Assembly (NCBI RefSeq): GCF_947487805.1 | Contig: NZ_CANKXW010000008.1 | Location: forward strand, 62,001-126,000 | DNA length: 64,000 nt | Reading direction: 5' to 3' | Source of the DNA: an uncultured Tateyamaria sp. | GTDB taxonomy: Bacteria; Pseudomonadota; Alphaproteobacteria; Rhodobacterales; Rhodobacteraceae | Shown: piece by piece, positions 9,789 to 17,830 of the stretch | Layout of the letters: each line of letters starts with the position of its first letter | How positions within the stretch are numbered: the stretch's first letter is position 1 | The notes under the pieces: model-generated | What the model was told of the DNA's origin: nothing | The model's database searches: none | The model's input: the letters and a program-made list of their open reading frames with translations, nothing else | Position numbers and translations under genes: made by a program

Positions 9789-9804
9789 TCCACGATAGGA
9801 GAAC
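9785..9804 (+). promoter_or_regulatory. Hairpin covering the ribosome-binding site
   Basis: GTTCTCC (9785-9791) and GGAGAAC (9798-9804) form a perfect 7-bp inverted repeat with a 6-nt loop. The right arm holds the SD (GGAG) of the gene starting at 9809. The left arm begins inside the LexA box, so whether the hairpin is in the mRNA depends on the exact start of transcription. Confidence 0.5.
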
Positions 9805-9808
9805 GCTC

Positions 9809-10156
9809 ATGTCCATACATCCCACGCTTCCTGGTCTGTTTGAGCCTGTGCAAGCCGCGCTGCCGCTGGATGTGCAGCCGGCGACGGAGAAGCAGATTGC
9901 CTTTGCCCGGTCGCTGGCGGCGCGGACGGGGCGGCCATTGCCTGCGGCGCTGTTGACGGATCGGGCGGGGTTGTCCGCGTGGATTGACGGGGCGCGACCC
10001 AAGACGCCCGAGGGCCCGTTTGCCGCCTATCCCAGTGCCAAGCAGGTGCAGTTTGCCGAGCGGATTGCGCGGCTGAAGCGGCGCGAGATCCCGGCAGAGT
10101 GTTTTAAGGACAAGGGGTTGATGTCGCGCTGGATCGACGGGAACAAGCCGCGCTGA
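9809..10156 (+). CDS. SOS-controlled small protein with two internal repeats
   Basis: This 115-residue protein of unknown function consists mainly of two copies of one motif: TEKQIAFARSLAARTGRPLP ... LSAWIDG (about 26-62) and SAKQVQFAERIARLKRREIP ... MSRWIDG (about 73-110). The pattern (Lys/Gln-rich helix, Pro turn, W-I-D-G end) recalls short DUF3072-like modules and tail repeats I associate with some alphaproteobacterial topoisomerases; that link is from memory and weak. A LexA box and a well-formed promoter precede it, so it is likely induced by DNA damage. It stands alone between rimO and a DCC-family gene. Confidence 0.8.
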   Translation: MSIHPTLPGLFEPVQAALPLDVQPATEKQIAFARSLAARTGRPLPAALLTDRAGLSAWIDGARPKTPEGPFAAYPSAKQVQFAERIARLKRREIPAECFKDKGLMSRWIDGNKPR

Positions 10157-10210
10157 CGCTGCGGCGCTTTGCCCCTTCGCGCTTGTGCGGGCGGGGATTA
10201 TGTTGGGTGT

Positions 10211-10591
10211 ATGAGTGATGACACCCGCGTTCTGTACAATGCCAACTGCCCTGTGTGCAGTTTCGAGATCGACCACTATGCCGCGTATAGTGACCGGACG
10301 GGCCTGCCCATCCGGTTCGAAGACCTGAACGCAGCCGAGATGGACGACTGGGGGCTGAGCCGGGATGCAGCCGCGCGGCGGCTCTATGTCCTGAAGGACG
10401 GGCAGATGTATTCGGGCATTCCCGCGTTTATCGTGTTGTGGCGCGATATGCCGCGTTATCGCTGGCTGGCGCGGCTGGTGTCGGTGCCGGGGGTGCATTG
10501 GCTGGCGGCCAAGGTCTATGACCACGTGCTGGCGCCGTTGATTTACCGCTGGCACCTGCGCAGGCTTCGCGCAACGTCAACGGTTTCGTGA
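10211..10591 (+). CDS. DCC-family (DUF393) thiol-disulfide oxidoreductase-like protein
   Basis: The 126-residue product starts at ATG 10211 (MSDDTRVLYN). Its motif NANCPVCSFEI near the N-terminus is the DxxCPxC signature of DUF393, here with Asn for the usual Asp. The rest (YSGIPAFIVLWRDMPRYRWLA) matches the family. Members have a thioredoxin-like fold and a presumed redox role that is not well defined. The frame extends back to 10169 without a better start. Confidence 0.85.
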   Translation: MSDDTRVLYNANCPVCSFEIDHYAAYSDRTGLPIRFEDLNAAEMDDWGLSRDAAARRLYVLKDGQMYSGIPAFIVLWRDMPRYRWLARLVSVPGVHWLAAKVYDHVLAPLIYRWHLRRLRATSTVS

Positions 10592-10638
10592 CGGTTTGTG
10601 CCCTAGACTGACGCGGCAATGACCGTCAGGCTGGTGCC

Positions 10639-11271
10639 ATGGCCTATCCCTATTCCGTTCCCGAGACCCTTGCCGATGCGTCGGTCCATTTAGTTGGCGT
10701 GAGCCTTGCCGTGTTGGGGGGCGGGTTCCTCGTGTTGCACGTGGCGCAGCACCACGGCGCGCCGCAGATCGCGGCGACCAGCATCTATGCGGTGTTCATG
10801 GCCGCGTCACTGGTGGCGTCGGCGCTCTATCACCTGCTGCCATGGGACCGGACGCGCCCGTTCTTTCACCGGATGGATCACGCCGCCATCTACCTCAAGA
10901 TCGCGGGCACCTACACGCCGCTTGTCGTGCTGATCGGGTCGGCCTTTGCCTATGTGGTGCTGGCGGCCGTGTGGCTGGTGGCGCTGGCGGGTGCTGTGGC
11001 CAAGATGAGCTTTTGGGCCACGGATGCGCGAGGATCCCTCGCGCTTTACCTCGCACTCGGCTGGGCCAGCGTGCTGCTGATCTGGCCGATGTGGCAACAC
11101 CTGCCGGGCGGAACCATCGCTTTGGTGGCCATTGGCGGCGGGCTTTATTCGCTGGGCACGATTTTCGACGCGATGAAGGCGTTGCGGTTCCAGAACGCGA
11201 TCTGGCACAGCTTTGTGCTGGCGGCCTCGATCTGCTTTTTCGGGGCGGTGGCGCTGGGTGTCTCAGTCTGA
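10639..11271 (+). CDS. Hemolysin III / PAQR family membrane protein
   Basis: The 210-residue protein has about seven hydrophobic segments and the family signatures SALYHLLPW near the second segment and an H in the last third (IWHSFVLAAS). These conserved His and Ser residues resemble the metal-binding site of PAQR receptors and YqfA. Function in bacteria is uncertain; the hemolysin name is historical. Its last 9 bases overlap the end of a convergent gene. Confidence 0.9.
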   Translation: MAYPYSVPETLADASVHLVGVSLAVLGGGFLVLHVAQHHGAPQIAATSIYAVFMAASLVASALYHLLPWDRTRPFFHRMDHAAIYLKIAGTYTPLVVLIGSAFAYVVLAAVWLVALAGAVAKMSFWATDARGSLALYLALGWASVLLIWPMWQHLPGGTIALVAIGGGLYSLGTIFDAMKALRFQNAIWHSFVLAASICFFGAVALGVSV

Positions 11272-11526
11272 GCCCTTGGCCAGCGCCCGAAACGCGCGGG
11301 CGTTGCGGCAATAGTGCGGCGTTTCAGAAACTGTGCCCATTTGATGCGTCAGCCAGTCCTCGCAATGCGCCGTCTGGGTACATCCCGCACAGCGCAGCAC
11401 CAGATCGGACAGGTCGGAGGGGCGCAAGCCGCCGCGCAGCGCCGTTTCCTGGAGGTCGATCCCGCGGGCGGCGGCCATCCGGTCCACGAGGGCCGCGTGG
11501 CGTTTCAGGCGTGCAGAAGTCGTCAT
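11263..11526 (-). CDS. Small cysteine-containing protein, DUF6455-like
   Basis: The 87-residue product starts at ATG 11526 (MTTSARLKRH). It has a conserved-looking core LSDLVLRCAGCTQTAHCEDWL with three Cys, and another Cys in HYCRNARAF, a layout I associate with DUF6455 proteins common in Rhodobacterales. A metal or redox role is possible but not shown. The frame runs upstream to 11676 but the extra part is not credible. It overlaps the convergent hemolysin III gene by 9 bp at the 3' end. Confidence 0.7.
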   Translation of the reverse strand: MTTSARLKRHAALVDRMAAARGIDLQETALRGGLRPSDLSDLVLRCAGCTQTAHCEDWLTHQMGTVSETPHYCRNARAFRALAKGSD

Positions 11527-11599
11527 GGGCAGGATCCTTTGCAATAGGGGGTCATCCCCAAGAGCCTGCCAGATCCGATGCACCGATCCTTGACCCAGA

Positions 11600-11950
11600 T
11601 CAAAGCGTGTCGAGATAGACCCGAACGCAGGTTTGCACATGACGAAAGCGGTCCCCGCCCAGATGTTTGCCACCATACCAGCGGGTCACAACGATCAGAT
11701 GATCCTGCACCGCATCGCGCATCAGCATCCGCAGGATCACCATGCCCGCGCCGCTTTCGCCGTCATCGCCCTTGATCGGTCCGCCCTTGCTGAGGTCACA
11801 GCCCCATGTATTGTGCGTCGCCTTGGCGTAGGCGCGATCCTTTTTCAGTGCGGCGAGGGCGGCGTCGATCTCGGCCCGGCTGGACACCGGGCAGCCAGAC
11901 ACAGCGTATTTCGACCCTTTGTCGGTCAGTATTTGGCCCAGCTGTTTCAT
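11600..11950 (-). CDS. YigZ / IMPACT N-terminal domain protein
   Basis: This 116-residue protein contains the UPF0029 core, with GDDGESGAGMVILRML and VVTRWYGGKHLGGDRFRHV. Family members (YigZ, yeast Yih1/IMPACT) have an RNase PH-like fold and bind nucleic acid or the translation machinery. It is shorter than E. coli YigZ (about 205 aa) and lacks the C-terminal ferredoxin-like domain, keeping only the IMPACT domain. Confidence 0.9.
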   Translation of the reverse strand: MKQLGQILTDKGSKYAVSGCPVSSRAEIDAALAALKKDRAYAKATHNTWGCDLSKGGPIKGDDGESGAGMVILRMLMRDAVQDHLIVVTRWYGGKHLGGDRFRHVQTCVRVYLDTL

Positions 11951-11983
11951 GTCAGGTCATCGCGCGGACACCCCGCGCCGATG

Positions 11984-12703
11984 TCAGAGCCCCGCCGCCG
12001 TGCGCCGCACGGTTTCGATCCGCTGGGCGTTGGGGGGGTGGGTGCCAAGGAAGCGGTCGCCGGGATCGGGGATGCGGTTGAAGAACTCGGCCCCCGCCAC
12101 CGGGTCATAGCCCGCCCGCGCCGTGATCACCGTGCCAAGCGCGTCGGCTTCAAGCTCGAAATCCTTGGAATAGGTGCGTGCGCCGACCTGTGCCCCGATG
12201 CGTTGCGCCGACTGAACCGCGCTTGGGTCTCCGCCGGTCAAAGTCGCCAGCCCACCAAAAATCACGGCACCCGCCGCTGCGTTCTGCCGCTGACGCGCGA
12301 TGTGCCCGCGTACGTGGTGCGCCGCTTCGTGCCCCATGACAAAGGCAATCTCGTCCGTGTTGCGGGCCTCGTCCAGCAAGGCAAGCGTGAACACGATGAT
12401 TGGGCGGCCATCATCGTCCAGTGTCTGGAAAGCATTGGGCGGCTGGCCGCGGCGGTCGTCCACGAGGATCTTGAAATCGCAGTTCACACCATTGGTGCGC
12501 GCACGGCATTCCCGTTCGGCCACCGGTTCGACACGGCGCACGACATCGGCAAAGGCCCGCGCGGTCTGATCGCCAGAGCGCAGTTGATCCGGCACCTGTT
12601 TGGGCGCGACGGTCGGGCCGGAGGGCGCGGAGGCCGTCGTCACCGTTTCGTCACAGGCCGCGGCGAGAAGTGCCAGGGCAAGGGCCGCAATCCAACGGGT
12701 CAT
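11984..12703 (-). CDS. M48 family metallopeptidase, lipoprotein
   Basis: The 239-residue protein begins with a lipoprotein signal (MTRWIAALALALLAAACDE, lipobox AAAC). The zinc motif HEAAHH follows in VMGHEAAHHVRGH, with a downstream Glu in FELEADALGTV as third ligand. Members of this M48 group are periplasmic, outer-membrane-anchored proteases for envelope quality control. It is monocistronic, 33 bp upstream (in its own direction) of the YigZ-like gene. Confidence 0.9.
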   Translation of the reverse strand: MTRWIAALALALLAAACDETVTTASAPSGPTVAPKQVPDQLRSGDQTARAFADVVRRVEPVAERECRARTNGVNCDFKILVDDRRGQPPNAFQTLDDDGRPIIVFTLALLDEARNTDEIAFVMGHEAAHHVRGHIARQRQNAAAGAVIFGGLATLTGGDPSAVQSAQRIGAQVGARTYSKDFELEADALGTVITARAGYDPVAGAEFFNRIPDPGDRFLGTHPPNAQRIETVRRTAAGL

Positions 12704-12825
12704 CGGCGATTTCCTTTTCTTCAGTCAGCGTCGCACAGCATAGCATCGAAATAAGGCGCATCCAGCCCCGATCAACCGGATGTGTTCCCCTTTGCAAGGC
12801 TCTGCCGATGGCCTAGCCTTGGCGC

Positions 12826-13065
12826 ATGTTTACTATTGAACACGAATTCGACGCCACCGTGATCACCCTTGTCGACGAAGGGCAGGCCCCGTTGCAGGAG
12901 GATGTGATCGTCAACAGCTTTGCCGAGGTGATCACCATCGAACAGTTCGATCCGCGTACGGACACCGTCACGCGGATCAGCCTGTCGCCCGAGCAGGTGC
13001 GTGACCTGGCGGCCGCGCTGGACCTGCCCGAAGGCGCGTACCAGTTGCAAAAAGACGCGCCCTGA
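12826..13065 (+). CDS. Small acidic protein of unknown function
   Basis: This 79-residue acidic protein (MFTIEHEFD...) has no recognised domain. It alternates beta-like stretches with Asp/Glu and ends in a helix (SPEQVRDLAAALDLP). Its GC-rich codon use matches the neighbours, so it is probably real. The aminotransferase gene follows 76 bp downstream. Confidence 0.6.
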   Translation: MFTIEHEFDATVITLVDEGQAPLQEDVIVNSFAEVITIEQFDPRTDTVTRISLSPEQVRDLAAALDLPEGAYQLQKDAP

Positions 13066-13141
13066 AGTGCTGGAAGGGCGCGATAGGTCTGGACCTATGA
13101 CCTGTCTCTGATAGCGTGTCGGCGCAAGGGAGGATCACGAC

Positions 13142-14002
13142 ATGGCCATCGGCAGCAAGATTCGCACGTTTTACAAGGGCGCATGGCACGACGAGGACGT
13201 GGCGATCATGCGCGCGGCCGATCACGGCAGCTGGGTCGGAAGCACCGTGTTCGACGGGGCGCGGTTTTTTGACGGGCGCGCGCCCGATCTGGCCCTGCAT
13301 TGCGCGCGGGTCAATCGGTCGGCCGAGGCGCTGATGCTGACCCCGACCATGGCTGCGGAAGATATCGTGGACGCGGTGACCGAGGGCCTCAAGGCCTATG
13401 GCCCCAACGACGCCGTCTATATTCGCCCGATGTACTGGGGTCTCGACGGCGATCCGTCGGGGATTGTGCCGCAGTCCAATTCGACCGGGTTCGCCATTTG
13501 CCTCGAAGCTGTGCCGATGGCGGATCCCGGCGCCTCAACGACGTTGGGCCGCACGCAGTTCCGCCGCCCCGTGCTGGAGGACAACGTGGTCAACGCCAAG
13601 GCCGGGTGCCTGTATCCCAACAACGCCCGTATGCTCGCCGACGTTCGGTCGCGCGGCTTTGGAAACGCGCTGGTGGCCGATGCGATGGGCAATGTTGCCG
13701 AGAGCGCGACCGCCAACGTGTTCATGGTCAAGGATGGTGCGGTGTTCACGCCGATCCCGAACGGCACGTTTCTTGCGGGCATCACCCGGTCGCGGCACAT
13801 GCAGAACATGCGCAATGACGGCATGGATGTGCACGAAACGGTGCTGTCCTTTACAGATTTCGCCGATGCGGACGAGGTATTCCTGTCCGGCAACATGATG
13901 AAGGTCACGCCCGTCACCGCCTTTGAGGACACGCAGTATCAGGTCGGTCCGGTGACCCGGCGCGTACGAGAGATGTACTGGGACTGGGCCGCGACGGCCT
14001 GA
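13142..14002 (+). CDS. ilvE: Class IV aminotransferase, branched-chain amino acid type
   Basis: The 286-residue product has the fold-type IV PLP enzyme features: GSTVFDGARFF, a catalytic Lys in NAKAGCLYPNN, and a cofactor-binding Glu in GNVAESATANVFMV. It most resembles branched-chain amino acid aminotransferases, which transfer the amino group between Leu/Ile/Val and 2-oxoglutarate. D-amino acid aminotransferase or aminodeoxychorismate lyase are less likely alternatives within the same fold. It has a good SD (GGAGG) and stands alone. Confidence 0.85.
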   Translation: MAIGSKIRTFYKGAWHDEDVAIMRAADHGSWVGSTVFDGARFFDGRAPDLALHCARVNRSAEALMLTPTMAAEDIVDAVTEGLKAYGPNDAVYIRPMYWGLDGDPSGIVPQSNSTGFAICLEAVPMADPGASTTLGRTQFRRPVLEDNVVNAKAGCLYPNNARMLADVRSRGFGNALVADAMGNVAESATANVFMVKDGAVFTPIPNGTFLAGITRSRHMQNMRNDGMDVHETVLSFTDFADADEVFLSGNMMKVTPVTAFEDTQYQVGPVTRRVREMYWDWAATA

Positions 14003-14060
14003 GCATCCGGGTTGCGCGGACCTGTGGCTTGGGTCATGGTCTGCGCAAAGAGGAGATCCC

Positions 14061-14516
14061 ATGCGCAAGTTTCTGGTCGTACTGGATGACAGTCAGGAGT
14101 GTCTGAACGCAATGCGCTTTGCCGCGATGCGGGCGGCCCATACGGGCGGCGGGGTCGAAGTCCTTTCGGTGATCCCGCCCGATGAGTTCAATCACTGGAT
14201 CGGTGTCGGCAATGTCATGCGCGAAGAGGCGCGCGAGCGCATTCACGCGCATTTCGAGGTCTTTGCCAAATGGATGCGCGACAAACAGGGCATCGACCCC
14301 GAATTGGTGATCCGCGAGGGGCAGCCCGTCGACGAGATCATGGCGCAGGTGCATGACGACCCCGAAATCGGTGTGCTTGTCCTTGGGGCCGGCACCGACA
14401 AGAAAGGCCCCGGCCCGCTGGTCACGCAACTGACGCGCAATGCCGGGAACCTGCCGATCCCCATCACCATCGTGCCCGGCGATCTGAGCAAGGAAAAGCT
14501 CGAGGCGATCACCTGA
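14061..14516 (+). CDS. Universal stress protein (UspA family)
   Basis: The 151-residue single-domain Usp begins MRKFLVVLDDSQEC and contains VLVLGAGTDKKGPGPLV, corresponding to the nucleotide-binding G-x-G region, and ends NLPIPITIVPG. Family members bind ATP or AMP and support survival in stasis or stress; the precise role here is unknown. AGGAGA lies 5 bp before the ATG. Confidence 0.92.
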   Translation: MRKFLVVLDDSQECLNAMRFAAMRAAHTGGGVEVLSVIPPDEFNHWIGVGNVMREEARERIHAHFEVFAKWMRDKQGIDPELVIREGQPVDEIMAQVHDDPEIGVLVLGAGTDKKGPGPLVTQLTRNAGNLPIPITIVPGDLSKEKLEAIT

Positions 14517-14528
14517 GGCGCGCGACCG

Positions 14529-15527
14529 CTATTGTGCGATTGCAAAGGCGACGGCCCCCACCGCTTCGGATCGGTCCTGATACTTTTCTATGAATTCAGT
14601 CGCGCGGTCAGCGATGCGCCTGCTTTCAGCGTTTTCGCGTGAGGTAAACCCCTGCGTAGCCAGCCGCGCCAGGATGTTCATATAATTTTCCTTGTCCGGG
14701 TCGTTGAGATCGTCGATGTCGGCCACCAACTGGTCGATCTCGCTTTCGGCCCGTCCCTCGATCATCCAGACCAGCGGTTCGTGGGCGAGGTAGAGTTCTG
14801 GAAACCCGTTCTTGAGCGCGAGGTCGGAATATCTGCGGTAAATCTGGTAGGTACTGGCCTCCGCCTCGGCGACCTGCCAACTGGGCGGCGCGCCAGCAGC
14901 ACCGATGACGCGCCGCCCGTAGGCTTGCGTCAGGGTCTGGATGGCGATGTCACTCAGTTCACCATAGCCGGGCGCCTGCGACAGCAACCGTTCCATCCGG
15001 CCGAATTCTCCTGTTTGACCGAGGTTGCGGATGAGAACGTCGAACGACGTGCGCAAGGCGGCACGGTTTTCCGTGATGACTTCGCGGGTTAGCACGGTGG
15101 AACCGCCTGCTTCGCTGGCATAGGCACTGTTCAGGATCAGGAATTCCTGAAGCGGACCTTCTATTTCCTCTTCTGTATACGAATTTGCCAGATCGATACG
15201 GGTCAGATTGACCGAAAGCGATGTCGATCTTTGCAGAAATTCAACCTGGGAAATAAACCCTTCCTGCGCGGTTTCGAATTGTGCCCGCACAGCGCTTTCG
15301 ATGACCACGCTGCTGACATAGCCGCCAATGGCGATAAGCGCGGTCAGACCTACACCAAACAAGGAAAGATACAGGCCACGCCTTTCGCGGCGTTCGACGT
15401 CCAGCTGTTCCCTGACCCTTTGCGTCACCGCATCGGTGATGAGAATATAAGCCTGTTCGTTGTTATACAGATTTGAAGTGCCCGCAGTTTTGCGCAAACG
15501 CGGGGGTGTGGTTTGAAACGATCGCAT
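14529..15527 (-). CDS. Membrane-anchored protein of unknown function
   Basis: I start this at ATG 15527 (MRSFQTTPP), giving 332 residues. A basic N-terminus (about 1-55) is followed by one transmembrane segment (LYLSLFGVGLTALIAIGGYV, about 57-76) and a largely helical soluble domain of 250 residues, presumably periplasmic, that looks repeat-like (TPR-like spacing) but has no motif I can name. It stands divergent from nfuA with about 160 bp between them. The upstream extension to 15569 is possible but adds a non-conserved-looking stretch. Confidence 0.65.
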   Translation of the reverse strand: MRSFQTTPPRLRKTAGTSNLYNNEQAYILITDAVTQRVREQLDVERRERRGLYLSLFGVGLTALIAIGGYVSSVVIESAVRAQFETAQEGFISQVEFLQRSTSLSVNLTRIDLANSYTEEEIEGPLQEFLILNSAYASEAGGSTVLTREVITENRAALRTSFDVLIRNLGQTGEFGRMERLLSQAPGYGELSDIAIQTLTQAYGRRVIGAAGAPPSWQVAEAEASTYQIYRRYSDLALKNGFPELYLAHEPLVWMIEGRAESEIDQLVADIDDLNDPDKENYMNILARLATQGFTSRENAESRRIADRATEFIEKYQDRSEAVGAVAFAIAQ

Positions 15528-15632
15528 TTCCAGTAATCCCCAGAGTAAACAATTCGCAGAAAATAACACGTATTCCGCGAATCGTTAATTCTGGAATGGG
15601 GCCGGGCGCGCATTTTAGAACGGTTCCAAACC

Positions 15633-15663
15633 TTGACACTGCCGCGCCGCACCCGCATATCCT
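15633..15663 (+). promoter_or_regulatory. Candidate promoter for nfuA
   Basis: A consensus -35 TTGACA (15633-15638) is followed after 17 bp by CATATC (15656-15661), with an SD (CAGGAGA) before the ATG at 15688. The -10 is weak, so this is tentative. Confidence 0.4.
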
Positions 15664-15687
15664 AGTATAACGCTCAGGAGATGCCCG

Positions 15688-16251
15688 ATGTTCATCCAGA
15701 CAGAATCGACACCCAACCCCGCAACGCTGAAATTCCTGCCCGGTCAGACCGTGCTGGACATGGGCACCGCCGATTTTCCGACCGCAGACGCGGCTGCCAA
15801 GTCGCCCTTGGCAAAGCGCGTGTTCGCCGTCGACGGTGTGACGGGCGTGTTCTTTGGCACGGATTTCGTCACCGTGACCAAAGCCGACGCGGTCGATTGG
15901 GATCATATCAAGCCCGCGCTGCTGGGTGCGATCATGGAACACTTCCAGTCGGGCCAACCGGTGATGGACGATGGCCACGCGCCTGCCTCCGGTCACGCCG
16001 ATCATGATGGCGAAGATGCCGTTGTCGTGGGCCAGATCAAGGAACTGCTGGACAGCCGCGTGCGCCCCGCCGTCGCACAGGATGGCGGCGACATCACCTT
16101 TCACGGTTTTGATCGCGGCGTGGTCTACCTGCACATGCAGGGGGCCTGCGCCGGGTGCCCGTCTTCGACCCTGACGCTCAAGATGGGGATCGAGAACCTG
16201 CTGCGGCACTACATCCCCGAAGTCACCGAAGTGCGCCCCGTCGCCGTGTGA
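15688..16251 (+). CDS. nfuA: NfuA-type iron-sulfur cluster scaffold or carrier
   Basis: The 187-residue product has an N-terminal Nfu domain (MFIQTESTPNPATLKFLPG) and a C-terminal NifU-like domain with the cluster-binding CxxC in GACAGCPSS. It accepts and delivers 4Fe-4S clusters to client enzymes. The arrangement matches mitochondrial NFU1 and alphaproteobacterial homologues. A GFA-family gene starts 4 bp after its stop, so the two are probably cotranscribed. Confidence 0.94.
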   Translation: MFIQTESTPNPATLKFLPGQTVLDMGTADFPTADAAAKSPLAKRVFAVDGVTGVFFGTDFVTVTKADAVDWDHIKPALLGAIMEHFQSGQPVMDDGHAPASGHADHDGEDAVVVGQIKELLDSRVRPAVAQDGGDITFHGFDRGVVYLHMQGACAGCPSSTLTLKMGIENLLRHYIPEVTEVRPVAV

Positions 16252-16255
16252 TCCC

Positions 16256-16660
16256 GTGCTGACGGCAAGATGCTATTGTGGCGCCGCGACATGGACGCTG
16301 GATAGGCCACCCCTGACGGTGGCCTATTGTCATTGCGGAGATTGCCGCCGATGGACCGGTGCACCGGTTGCCGCATTCGCGGCGTTTGACACGACGGGCC
16401 TGGACATCCCCGGTGTGGACCGCAGCCATGCACCCGGTGTCAGGCGCTGGCATTGCGCAGCATGTGGATCCCCCCTGGCGGCGCAGTTCGATTACTTGCC
16501 CGATCAAACCTATGTCCCTGTCGGAATTTTCGATCAGGCAGATCTGTTGCAGCCGGCGCTGCACAGCCACGCCGACAGCGCCCTGCCGTGGCTGCACATC
16601 GCGGACGCGCTGCCGCGCGCCGAGGCGTCGGCACGTGACGTCCTGAAAACGCCGCAATGA
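16256..16660 (+). CDS. GFA family zinc protein
   Basis: The 134-residue product uses a GTG start 4 bp after nfuA. It shows the GFA pattern of paired cysteines, CYCGA, YCHCGDCRRW and HCAACGSPL, which bind zinc. GFA proteins were named for a proposed glutathione-formaldehyde adduct role, but most have no proven reaction. Its stop overlaps the tsaB start (ATGA), so it lies in a nfuA-GFA-tsaB-rimI unit. Confidence 0.88.
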   Translation: MLTARCYCGAATWTLDRPPLTVAYCHCGDCRRWTGAPVAAFAAFDTTGLDIPGVDRSHAPGVRRWHCAACGSPLAAQFDYLPDQTYVPVGIFDQADLLQPALHSHADSALPWLHIADALPRAEASARDVLKTPQ

Positions 16661-17229
16661 CCGACGCCCCGTTGATCCTCGGCTTTGACACCTCGGGGCC
16701 CTATTGCGCCGCCGCGCTGCTGCGTGGTGAGGTACTGTTGGCCGAGACGGGCGAGGACATGGCGCGCGGGCAGGCCGAACGCCTGATGGGCCTGCTGGAG
16801 GACGTGCTGCGCGGGCAGGGCTGTGACTGGCGGGATTTGGACGCGCTGGCAGTGGGCACCGGGCCCGGCAATTTCACCGGCATCCGGATCGGCGTCTCTG
16901 CGGCGCGGGGGCTGGCGCTGGGACTGGGCATTCCGGCCTATGGCGTCACGGGGTTCGAGGCGCGCGCACGCTTGGCGCCCAAAGGCAGTACCGTGACCGT
17001 CCCGGCGCCCCGCGACATGGTCTATGTGCTGGAGGACGGCGCGGCGCGGCAAATCCCTGCGCAGGACGTTGACAGCGCCCCGGCCCCGCTGCCTGCGCAT
17101 CTGGCCCGCGCTATCGCGCTGCACGCATGCAGCCAGTGGCCGACCCGGCCCCCGGCCCCTGCCCCGTTCTATGCCCGCCCCCCCGACGCGGCGCCTGCGC
17201 GCGATGCGCCGCCGCGCGTGCTGCCGTGA
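16657..17229 (+). CDS. tsaB: tRNA N6-threonylcarbamoyladenosine protein TsaB
   Basis: The 190-residue ASKHA-fold protein begins LILGFDTSGPYCAAALL and carries AVGTGPGNFTGIRIGVSAARGLALG, the TsaB hallmark. With TsaD and TsaE it forms the complex that makes t6A37 in ANN-decoding tRNAs. It is somewhat short at the C-terminus compared with E. coli TsaB (231 aa), as is common in Rhodobacterales. It is coupled to the upstream GFA gene by ATGA and to the downstream acetyltransferase by GTGA. Confidence 0.95.
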   Translation: MTDAPLILGFDTSGPYCAAALLRGEVLLAETGEDMARGQAERLMGLLEDVLRGQGCDWRDLDALAVGTGPGNFTGIRIGVSAARGLALGLGIPAYGVTGFEARARLAPKGSTVTVPAPRDMVYVLEDGAARQIPAQDVDSAPAPLPAHLARAIALHACSQWPTRPPAPAPFYARPPDAAPARDAPPRVLP

Positions 17230-17681
17230 CCCCGGAGGCCGCCGCCGCCATCCACACCGCCGCCTTCGTGACGAGCCGGGCGTGGGATGCCTCGGAAATC
17301 TCCGCCCTTGTGGCCGCGCCGCACACGCACCTCACCTCCACCGGACCCGATGGCTTTGCCATCTGGCGCGCCATTGCGGGCGAGGCGGAGCTGTTGACAA
17401 TCGCCGTACACCCAACCGCACAGGGCCGCGGCGTAGGGCGCCGCCTGATGCACGCGTGGACCACGGCGGCGACACCGCTGGCGCAAAGCGCCTTTCTCGA
17501 GGTTGCCGCCGACAATGCAGCGGCCTGCGCGCTTTATGCCCGCTTTGGCTTTGCCCATGTGGCCCGTCGCACCGGGTACTACGCCCGCGGCGACGGGCGC
17601 GTGGACGCGCTGGTGATGCGCGCGGCCTTGCCCCTGACGATTCCCGACCCAGCCGCGCCCAACGCTTCAGCTTGCCCTTAG
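17226..17681 (+). CDS. rimI: GNAT acetyltransferase, RimI type
   Basis: I start this at GTG 17226, which overlaps the tsaB stop (GTGA) and gives 151 residues. The acetyl-CoA motif A is visible (LTIAVHPTAQGRGVGRRLM, R/Q-x-x-G-x-G/A), followed by EVAADNAAACALYARFGF. Position directly after tsaB is the common location of rimI, whose product acetylates the N-terminus of ribosomal protein S18. The frame extends upstream to 17127, but that part only shadows tsaB. Confidence 0.85.
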   Translation: MTPEAAAAIHTAAFVTSRAWDASEISALVAAPHTHLTSTGPDGFAIWRAIAGEAELLTIAVHPTAQGRGVGRRLMHAWTTAATPLAQSAFLEVAADNAAACALYARFGFAHVARRTGYYARGDGRVDALVMRAALPLTIPDPAAPNASACP

Positions 17682-17708
17682 GTCCACTCGCAAAACCCTT
17701 GCCCAAAT

Positions 17709-17727
17709 GGTCAAAAAGCGGTTGACC
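17709..17727 (+). promoter_or_regulatory. Inverted repeat overlapping a -35 element before the BMP transporter operon
   Basis: GGTCAA (17709-17714) and TTGACC (17722-17727) form a perfect dyad with a 7-bp spacer. The right arm doubles as a -35-like TTGACC with CCTAAT 17 bp further on. It is 104-122 bp before the start of the binding-protein gene. The layout suggests an operator for a repressor of nucleoside uptake; the regulator is not in the window. Confidence 0.45.
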
Positions 17728-17830
17728 CCACCCCGCCCCTGCGGCCTAATCCCGTATGATCAATGCGATCCCGGGCGTGCGGAGCCCTGCTGCTGCTGCC
17801 CCAACCATGACAACTGGGAGAGATGACACC

